Of a stretch of 64,000 bases of DNA, positions 55,442 through 64,000 are shown piece after piece. The notes beneath the pieces are model-generated. The model made no database searches and had not been told where the DNA came from. It saw nothing but the letters and a program-made list of their open reading frames with translations. Every line of letters begins with the position of its first letter. The first letter of the stretch is position 1. The translations under genes and the position numbers were made by a program. This DNA comes from Carnegiea gigantea (Eukaryota > Streptophyta > Magnoliopsida > Caryophyllales > Cactaceae): the NCBI GenBank assembly GCA_029747015.1, contig JAKOGI010000025.1, forward strand, positions 372,001 to 436,000, given 5' to 3'.

Positions 55442-58439
55442 CAGAAAAAATTAGTTGATTGGGGAGAGATAATTGGGGAGGTTAGAGTAGACAGGCTGGA
55501 TAATGAGAAAAGACCACGGAAATCATGCAATTTATTGGTGGGCGGGGGGCATGATAATATTTTTGGGAAATTGGATGATTAATCAATCAAAGATCATGAA
55601 TTTGACAGGGACACGTGGTATAATAGTTGTGGCTTGATGTGGCAATTTTGAAGTGGTCTAATCATCCACATCAAATTTTTGGGTTAGGTTTGGTGGTGTG
55701 GTGGGATGATGAATTACAAAGCAAACATGATTTGCCTTCCTTTTTTTCTTTTCTTTTCTTTTTTAGCTTCTTTTGCTATTGTAAGCCAAAGAAAAGACCG
55801 GCCCAAATTTTGATTCTATGCTGCTGAGCTGTATATTTCATGTTTGCAGGTAATTCATTTGAACCCACCTTCAACCTCAGACAACACAAGTGTCTAATGC
55901 AAATGGGCCGGTTAGACGAATCGCCTTCTTAATTGAAAGGAATCTAAGCTAACAAACTTTCCTTTTTTTCGGGGCGGGGGGGGGGGGGAGTGTGGTTCAA
56001 AAGAGATACAATGACAGATTAGACGGATCTCAAACCTGGTTAGCTTGTCGGCATCTTGTATTTGTCGATGAACATGTTGCCCCTCTCCATCATCTTTATC
56101 CCCACTAAAGAGCTACATGGCACCTTCAAACACCAAATATAGTACAAGGCACAATTGGAGATAATGGAAGGATTACTGAGCCCTAAGAGAAGGGCTTATC
56201 ATCCTATGTGCAACAATGCTTCTAGATTTCCTTTAGCCCAACCTATAATTTCGAACCCATTGATCTCTATGAGTGCAATGTGAGGCAGTAACTACAGTCC
56301 TATGACATGTTGGGAACATCATATAGTACTTGTATCTGTCAACAAGCATGCTTCTTTCCTCCAACATCTCCACGAAGCACCACAATCCCCTCTCTATTGG
56401 CATTCCTCTACTCTTTTGGAGGAAGTGTATCAATTGTCCAATTATGAGCTCCACAATCCACTCTCGACCTTCTCCAATATTCAAGTCTGCCTATAAAATT
56501 CACTTGACATTCATTGTACAACATTCAGCCAGAAACTCCAAATTCTCAGAGAGCAACTCTCATTACTGTACCTCCTTCCCATCATTTAGAATAGATCTAG
56601 AATACCTTCAGTATCTTCCTTTTAGCACCCTGGACGCATTCATGCCTCGTAACAATTTCTGTCCACCCAAATCCCAGTCTTTTTGAGCTTTTAGTAGAAG
56701 TGAAACAAATCTTTTTGTCAACTTCCATGATCTCGATTAACGTATAGGTTGAATGGTAAAGACCGGATTCACCCCGATGATCTTGGCATACACTGGAAGA
56801 TTGTCCTTGAAGCTGGATTCAATGAAAAAAAGTAGAATCACAAAAAGGCATGCAATATGCACATGGAACAAACACAAAGGAATTGTAAATAAATCACACT
56901 TCTGAAAGAAGCATATGATATTGATGTCATTGAGTAAGAATGACCACTCTTAATAAGCTATCAAGATGTTGTACTAGTGTCCTCTACTTTTATATGTCAC
57001 GAAGTTTTATTTGAAGGGCCTTGACACAACAGCATCTTCAGAGTCGCAGGGGTAATACACCCACGCAATGTGGCCAGCCCTATACAAGCCTCATAAGTCA
57101 TAGGGGCCTCAAGTTTAATGGTATAGTGTGCAAACAAATTTAGGACACAGTTTTGGAGAGCGGAGATTATTATGAAATTACAAGATGAATATGAAATATT
57201 TCAACCATCAGACTATGACCAAGAGAGTATATAAAGGCACCCACAGCCACAAGAATGCAGTGACACACAAGAAAGGGGGGGGGTGTTCAAATCTCACTCT
57301 TCCAGAAGGTTAATGGTTCCATAAGTTTGGCTTCCTATCAAACAAAACCCTCCAAGGACTAGCTATTCCACAGCTGTGCCCCACCCTGCAAGTTGTAACC
57401 TTCCCCTCCATTTGCTAATTGCTACACATACCCCTGCCTTGGCATTGCATATTAATCTCATTCACCACCTGCCCCATGCTTCCTAGCCACCAAGTCTGTT
57501 ATCCACAACCCTCCTTGGACTTGCAAGGCTCTCCTCCCACCTAAAATGTGCGCCATAGGGGATGAATTTACAGCTTGGATGGACCCCACTAATTAAATTA
57601 AGGGTGAAAAAGAGAAAAGTACAGGATAAGCAGTGCATTAGGCAGCACCTACAGCACATGATGGAGGAGGAGGATGGAGCTTAGGGGGCACCAAATGTTG
57701 TTGTGGCATGAAGTCTGAACAAATGGATTTTTCTGAGGGTATTCTTTACTTTTTTTTTGCCGGAGGGGGGGGGTTCTGGTTTGCAACAAACAAGGCAATG
57801 GTACGTCGGCCCCTAACCCCTTTCAAGAGTCAATGCTCAACTCATAATTTTTCACTTCCGCACCTCCTCGTACAGCACAACAAACAGTGTATGAAGTTTG
57901 CTTTCTAGTTCATCCACTCAACAATGGAAGAATGTATCATTATTGTTGCCATCAATTCATCCCATCTCACCAGACAACAGTAAACCATTTTATTTATAGC
58001 AAGTAAGACAAAGAATGGATGCCGAACCCTAACAAGTAGAAGAAAAAAGCGTCTAAAGCTCAACAAGTTCGCAAATTTCCTAGTGCTAGCATATCCATGG
58101 CCAATTTATTGATTTTCTAGCATTACTAAAACACCATGTCTATAGCAGGTAGTAAACTACCATCACCAGGCTTCCCCCCCATACCCACAAGAACCTAGCA
58201 AGACTCCTCCTATGTAAGAACAATTCACATTATACAGGAGAAAAGAAACATGTGTTCCATGCAATCTACGAAGCTCAAATCTTACAAATGCAAAGGTCAG
58301 AAATTCCAAATTCACCTAAATCCAATTAAGAAATCCTAAAAGGATGCCACAAATTCATAGAAACTCGAAACAGGAACCTAGCACAGATAATGAAAGATAA
58401 ACAAACGAACCAATTTCATGAAGAAATACAAGGGAACAG
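55442..58439. other. Intergenic region with no recognised gene
   Basis: SAP promoter DNA, then AT-rich sequence with G-run tracts (55974-55989, 57765-57773, 57277-57285). An open minus-strand frame at 56233-56484 and short frames near 57020-57110 have reasonable composition but match no family I recognise. If the leader-like sequence at 58440-58640 is real, exons of its transcript could lie here. Confidence 0.35.
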
Positions 58440-58640
58440 GTTTACATCGAGCAAATTAGAAACTTTGGGAAGGAAATTTCGTCTTACATCGATTCAGCTA
58501 AGCGAGATTAGCCAAGCTCTGATCAATCACCAGCAGAAGGATCCGCAAAACCCTAATTGAAAAGCCAAAGCGTTACACACAATTACACGAAAACCTTAGT
58601 TTTAGGGATAGATGAGTTTGAACCTTCAATATGTGAACTG
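58440..58640 (-). other. Possible 5' leader of an unidentified transcript
   Basis: On the minus strand the DNA has the look of a plant first exon. It contains AATTAGGGTTTTGCGGATCC, then sequence ending GAATCGAT/GTAAGA like a splice donor, then T-rich intron-like DNA to about 58200. No coding exon downstream could be assigned. It could equally be a non-coding RNA or chance. Confidence 0.3.
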
Positions 58641-59704
58641 TGAAGTTGAATTTTTAACAGAAGTTGTAAATTCCTATTCAATGCCTCTGTGGAGGACAGC
58701 ATGCCCATCCCTGTCAGTTTGGACAGCAGATTAAATATAGATCGAATATATTCAGATTTTAACAAAATATAAGTCGGGTCGTATTTTGAATTTTGATAAA
58801 AGCTAGGCGAGTGTATTTTTTTTTTTTACAGTTTTCAGATCGACTGAACTGATATTTGAAATCCTCTTTACATATAGATGCAATGAATCTTTTTTCTACT
58901 CTTGTCATTTAGATATTGCTTGCTAGCATTTCAAATCAAATAAAACAATAAAAGATTTGATTTGTGCTTAAGATATCATCATCCTTTGATATTTTAACGT
59001 TGCTTTGTATTATAATGCCATATTAAGGATCGCTCAAAGATCTTCAACCTTTATCAAATGATTCCCACGTGATCTCTTTTCTTCAATACAATCAACATGA
59101 TTTTATTTTTCACTTAAGTCAATTACATAGGATTTCGTTTTTCTAACAAGACCGAATCATATATTTTAGGCATGGCAAGCATAATGAGGTTAAAGATGCC
59201 AAGCATGATTTTTGTAATCCTAAATAAAAATCAGAGCAAGATAATATCATTTACAAGATAGAATCAATTAATCTTGGATGATTCTTAAATACTTGGAATT
59301 CAAATATTGAATAAGCTAGATCATTTAAGAGAATAATTTCTTTAGTTAACACTCTAAATTATCAATCAAATAAAATCCTTTGGTTTTAAATGAAACCCAC
59401 ATATTTTCTGTCCATAATGCATACATAATTTACTAGTATAAAAGAATTACTTTCTCCAAGCTTGTTTCAAATTTGCCTACCACTCATTTTCATAGCCTAA
59501 TCCATAGTTAATCTTGTGTTTTATCAAAATCATTTAACCATTAAAGGAATCGACATTAAGAAAAGCATATTGGGCCGACCATATATATTAGATATAAAGT
59601 AGAATAATTATAAAATTAAGTCACTTTACAATTTTATATATATAACACTAATTATATTGTTTGTGATCATCAAAATCAATATGTGACTCTTAGAGTCACC
59701 AGTG
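58641..59704. other. AT-rich intergenic DNA
   Basis: No open frame, repeat pair or RNA signature that I can support. A T-run lies at 58818-58828. Confidence 0.4.
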
Positions 59705-60595
59705 TGAAAATTTGCCGAGCTGGTTAGATGAAAGGCAAAGGAGTTTGTTCGTTCTTTCCTTGCGATTAAGCAATCTTGTCGGGAGTATTCCTTCGAGCAT
59801 TTGTCATCTACAGCACATCAATGTATTGGATTTGTCCCTGAGCCATCTATCAGGAGCAATACCAACATGTTTGAAACCGTCTCAGTGCTTTTTGCCTCGT
59901 AAACCATTCATAGTTCTACATATTGGCTGCCAACATAGACAGGAGTAGAATACAACTTCAATGAGACTGCATAGACAGTGTTATAATCAACATTAAAGAA
60001 CTAGCCAGGGAGTACGTCAGTGACTTTGGCCTCATCAAGCTCATCAATCTTTCAAGCAACAAGTGACAAAATCCCCGAGGAGATAACCACTTAACCAGTC
60101 TTCTATATCTGATCTCCCTAAACCTTTCAAGGAACCACCTCACTGAAACGATTTCAAGAGAGATCGGGCAACTGAACCACTTAGAAACCCTTGATCTGTC
60201 AAGAAACCAGCTCTCTGGAGCAATCCCTCCAAGCTTATCCAGTCTTTCTTAACTCGAAAGCCTTTAATTGTCGAGCAACAACTTGTCAGGCAGAATTCCA
60301 ACAGGGAATCTGCTGCAGGGGTTTAATTCCTCTGTCTTTGCTGAGAATCGAGGGCTTTGCGGCCCTCCACTGCCCAAATGCTCCAACAATCAGGCAAGAG
60401 AGCAAGGGCCGTCAACTATGTGAGGGCAGTCAAGCACATGATAGTCAAGCAGATGATGAAAGACGATGGTAGCATGTTGCTATTGCACTTCTACGTAAGC
60501 ATGGCTATCGCGTTCTTGGACCTTCCGCGGTATATGGGGCTTGTCAACATGCATATTTTCAATGGCTAAGTAGGCTGGTAGATGAATTGTATTGA
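59705..60595 (+). pseudogene. Receptor-like protein (EIX/Cf-type), C-terminal remnant
   Basis: About 0.9 kb resembles the last third of an EIX2-like receptor-like protein. It has repeats VLSLRLSNLVGSIPSSICHL and VLDLSLSHLSGAIPTCL, then SLNLSRNHLTETISREIGQL, LDLSRNQLSGAIPPSLSSLS and SSNNLSGRIPTGN. The C-terminal cap NRGLCGPPLPKCSNN, a degraded transmembrane stretch (YVSMAIAF) and the terminal HAYFQWLSRLVDELY with stop at 60593-60595 follow. Frames shift several times and stops interrupt it. The ectodomain start is absent. The intact family acts at the plasma membrane in microbe perception. It is a different subfamily from the LRR gene at 48032. Confidence 0.85.
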
Positions 60596-61523
60596 AGACA
60601 GCATAGATATGGCCGACGGCCAACTCATCCAGGAAACCTCAAAGCTGAATTGGTTAAGGATTGACCTTCAAATTACATTGTTCAGTATTTTTTGTGACAG
60701 TTTCATGATCACTAACCATTGCTTTGAGTTTGTGACAGAACCAGTTATGGAGGCTTGACACAAGACTATACAAAAGGACTGAAGCTCCTGCAACGCACTG
60801 AATTAATCAACCCTTGATTCGATTGTACTCCTTAGCAGTACTACTGTAACACATCTGCACTTGACTTGCACTTATTGCGTATATTGTCGTCCTTTTTGCT
60901 TCTTTCTTACTACGTGCCACAATCAAAGCATAGTAAGAGCTGGCATAGCTTATTTGATGAAGATTTTTGTTTTTTTTTTTATCCGATGAAGATTTGATCA
61001 CAAGTTCTCTCTTTTTCTCTTCCTTCTTTTTACAAGGGTTCATAGGATGCGCTGTCTTCATTCTTTAGAAACGAGGACGTCAATTCACAGAACCAGAATC
61101 AGTTTCAGTTTTGATAACATAATTCTGGGTTTCACAGTTCAAAATTAGTGATATTAGGATTATGCTCTTCGAAATCAGCTGGGAAATGAGTAAACACAAC
61201 ATATATGAAGGCTTCCAAAGCAGAACAGGAAAGTCACAAAGACTTTTAGCTTGTTACAACATCCATATCGGTTACAAAACAAAAACTGGCACATCTTTAT
61301 TACCAGCTGAGAGCTCACATCTCCTTGTTTTATTTATGTGGCAGAGTCTCACTTGTCATACAGTGTACACAGACACTTAGTGAACACATTTACAACACAA
61401 AAACAAACTCAAACAAAAACAACAGCCACCCTTCTTGCTGGGTCTTTACATCTCAGGCACCAGTCAAATATGTCAGTCTCACTTGATTTTTCTGTCTGCC
61501 TGTCCTCTCTCTCTCTCTCTCTC
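60596..61523. other. Spacer between the RLP remnant and the vicilin gene
   Basis: Contains the vicilin 3'UTR near its right end with a CT microsatellite (61505-61524). A possible micro-insertion at 60967-60984 is flanked by GATGAAGATTT (60956-60966, 60985-60995). No gene. Confidence 0.45.
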
Positions 61524-62363
61524 TTAGTAGGCGGCGATCCCCTGGCGGCGGTGCTGCCTTGGCCCTCTGAAGAAGAACTCCTCCTCTTGGCTCTCAAGCA
61601 CCCTGTCCACCTCTTCAGCTGAGGTTGCAAATGCCAGCTCCTTCGCCTCCCTCTCAAAATTCCTCATTATGTTCTTTTGCCCTGTCAAAAATGCCCCACA
61701 CAAACACAATAAACAATATTCCTTCTCAACACAGATTGAATATACGTATCCAACGTTAAAGGAGATCTCAAATTCAAACCCTTGTCAGTGGAGAAAATAC
61801 GTAAAGCAAGAGCTTTATCCTTTTATATGCCAAGGTTAGCTCAGCTTTATTAAACGCACAGGACCAAAGACCCCCCCGGGGACCCCAAAAGAAAAAAAGA
61901 CAAACGACAACAACAACAACAACCCTTCTGAGTTGGTCACTCAAACACTGGAAATCGAAATGATCCGTAATTAACACCATTATCATTACCTGCAAGTGGA
62001 AATTTATGGTTGTTTTCTGCATTGATCTCAAAGCATATCACCTCCAAATTGTCATTCTGAGAGGCCATGGTGATGAAGGGGTGACCAGCAGGCACCACAA
62101 ACACTGTGCCTGGCCTCAACTCCGAGCTAATCTTCTCGTAATGGATTGGAGTCGTGGTCCCTTCTCCCCGCCTTGTCCTCCCCCCGCGCTGGTGCTGCTG
62201 GTGGCTTCTGCCGGAGCCTGACACATGAGGACATGCTATCTCAAAGTAGCCACGCCCGTTTAGGACTATCGCTACCTTTGTCGCCCTTGAATTGTAATAT
62301 GGGGTATGCATAGAGCCCTTTCATGAAAAATACTCGTGTCAAAATTTGCTGTTTGGTTTTTAA

Positions 62364-62410
<47 letters not shown>

Positions 62411-64000
62411 CCCGCGCGCGCGTGTGCATGTGTGTGTGAAGCATAGGCTATATGGCCTATATTCTCACACCGACATAGAAAATATATACCTGAGTAATGT
62501 TGGCAAAGGAAATGGAGACGCCAAGGTCTTGGAGCTGCCTGTTATTGCTCAAATCAGCCTCAAACAATTTGCCAAACTCATTAGACTCTTTAGGACGCTG
62601 TCTTAAGAGATGGAATGGTCCAGATTCCCTTGAGCCCTTGCCTGCAAACGGCCAGCGGGTGCCTTCTTCATGGGTCATAGCTCTGATTTGCTCTTTAGAT
62701 GCTCTTATAATCACTCCTTCCCTCTGTTGTGAGAAAATCCTCTGGACCCTATCCCTAGATGTCTGTTGATCACAATATAAAGATCAACACTTCTATTTTC
62801 ACTCCTACAATTAAACTCCATAAAGTTTTTCTGTTAAGAAATCATACCTTGAAAGCAGCTTCAAGCACCTCAGGGCTAAAAACATTGAAAAAGGACTCTG
62901 GGTCCTCACCTCCTGGTCCAAAGAATGACTACACCCACAACAAATTAAAATTATTACAGACCTATTTAAGGTTTTGCACTGACAACCAATTTTCCCCCTC
63001 CCTCTTTTTTTTTTTTTTTTTTTTTTTTGGGGAGCAAGTGATTACCACAAACTTTCCAGGATTTGCAACAGGGTTGATGAGCTTGGCAAGGATTAGTTTC
63101 TCATGGTTGTCTCTGTTAATCATATAAGCAGTGACACCAGCAGGTATCACCATTACATGTCCACGTTCAATATTGAAACTCTCCCTCCTATCTGTATATA
63201 CAAGACTCACAGTTCCCCTTCCTGCAATCATTCACAATGAAATGTCCCATGATTTGAGAACACAAATATAAACTTAGTGGTGTAATGAAAGGTCACAAGA
63301 AGATTGCTACAACATCCACAAATTAGAAAGAAACTACGAAAGAAAAGAACTTACCTTGGGCAACAAAGAAAATAGCATCAGCATCCCAGTGATTAGGAAT
63401 TATGAAAGTCTGGGGATTAGCCTCAAAGATCATCACCCTAAAATTCTCAACCCCCTTAAAAAGCTTAGACCTTTTAGTGAATTTCTGAAGGACTCTCACC
63501 CTCCCTTCCTGGGTCTTAAACTTTGTTGTGAAATGTTCATCCCGAAACACATACGGATTACCACTCTCAACCTCTTCTTCTCCCTCATCCTGTGATCTTT
63601 GTCTCTCCCCCATCCTATACATCTCAACCTCCTCTCTTCCTCTCTCTCCTTTCTCTTCTTGCCTCCTCTTCTCACACTCACTCTCACACAACTGCTGCTC
63701 CCTCCTCCCCTGCTCTTCCTCCTGACACCTCTCCCTGCACTTCCTGTACTCGCGCTCCGGGTCTCTCCTCTTGTAGTTCTCATCTTCTTCTCCAATATGA
63801 CCCATTTCCCTCTCCCTCTCCTCCCTCTGATACTTCTCTTTTTCTTCTATGTACTTTTCACACTCTCTCTCACAATGATGAGTCTGCTTACTATCAAACT
63901 GCCTCTGGTGCCTGCACTGGTGCTTGCATTGTCTCACCCCAGGATCTTCCTTAGCTATCGAGACAGTAAAGCATAGCACCAGCAGTGTGCAGACTAGCAG
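61524..64000 (-). CDS. Vicilin-like 7S seed storage protein, 5' partial
   Basis: Six exons: beyond 64000 to 63355, 63221-63046, 62928-62848, 62762-62490, 62317-61990, 61681-61524. This is the classic vicilin layout; the start codon is off the right edge. The visible N-terminus is the hydrophobic part of a signal peptide (LLVCTLLVLCFTVSIA). A charged propeptide follows with two paired C-x3-C motifs (C-x3-C-x13-C-x3-C and C-x3-C-x12-C-x3-C), as in vicilin-buried/alpha-hairpinin peptides. The two cupin barrels come next: first around FIIPNHWDADAIFFVAQGRG and VMVIPAGVTAY, second around MHTPYYNSRATKVAIVLNGR and VFVVPAGHPF. The C-terminus is GIAAY. It is a trimeric storage protein of protein-storage vacuoles. 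The hairpins of relatives such as MiAMP2 are antimicrobial, so a similar role is inferred. Confidence 0.95.
61755..61850. repeat. Possible SINE-like relic in vicilin intron 5
   Basis: Sequence here (AAATTCAAACCC, GTGGAGAAAATACGTAA, AGCTTTATCC) resembles the left part of the dispersed repeat at 1-110, but weakly. Confidence 0.3.
62366..62407. repeat. TA microsatellite in vicilin intron 4
   Basis: About 20 TA units followed by a short CG/TG-rich run. It lies between exons 5 and 4 of the vicilin gene. Confidence 0.95.

Noticed and set aside
58150..58200. miR166-like or miR482-like sequence
   Set aside because: Only a short match (CCAGGCTT and a G-rich run), and I found no complementary arm to make a precursor hairpin.
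62241..62444. Frame encoding Ile-Tyr repeats
   Set aside because: Translation of a TA microsatellite inside a vicilin intron.

Overview
The window is nuclear DNA of a flowering plant, probably a eudicot. The evidence is AT-rich intergenic sequence, GT-AG introns, and several families of plant transposon debris. The genes present are a PP6-type phosphatase with 10 coding exons, an HMGB protein, an A20/AN1 stress-associated protein, a secreted LRR protein and a vicilin. The species cannot be fixed from the sequence alone. The 23-kDa jasmonate-induced protein family and the TS/SolS-like SINE tails do not narrow it enough.

Left part (1-30,300) is repeat-dominated. A block of about 3.3 kb holding a Helitron-like 3' end occurs twice (about 320-3675 and 6393-9676). 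An intact-looking jasmonate-induced protein gene (minus strand, 4014-4768) follows the first copy, and a truncated paralogue lies at 21906-22250. The right part of the second block has fused to a retroelement-like segment and been amplified into six head-to-tail units of 2036-2039 bp (8389-20609), which is the most striking structure here. A nearly complete but mutated L1-type LINE (22662-28751) with 14-bp target-site duplications follows, then a Tourist-like MITE (29839-30292).

Middle part (30,300-52,500) is gene-bearing. The complete PP6/FyPP catalytic-subunit gene (30876-43675, plus) encodes 303 residues with every metal ligand present. Its introns carry a 5'-truncated LINE, a SINE tail, a Stowaway-like MITE, a second tiny LINE copy, and one GC-AG intron. 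A single-exon secreted LRR gene (48032-49837, plus) follows, then an eight-exon HMGB6/7-like gene (50298-52230, minus) with E2F-like sites upstream.

Right part (52,500-64,000) has an A20/AN1 zinc-finger SAP gene with a 5'UTR intron (54532-55265, minus). It also has a stretch with an unidentified leader-like sequence, a decayed EIX/Cf-type receptor-like-protein pseudogene (59705-60595, plus), and a six-exon vicilin gene with two cysteine-paired helical hairpins (61524 to beyond 64000, minus). The vicilin start lies outside the window.

The genes form no operon or cluster. Each has its own regulation, and neighbours are unrelated. A recurring theme is target-primed retrotransposition at every scale: insertions from 6 kb down to about 11 bp are recognisable by their target-site duplications.
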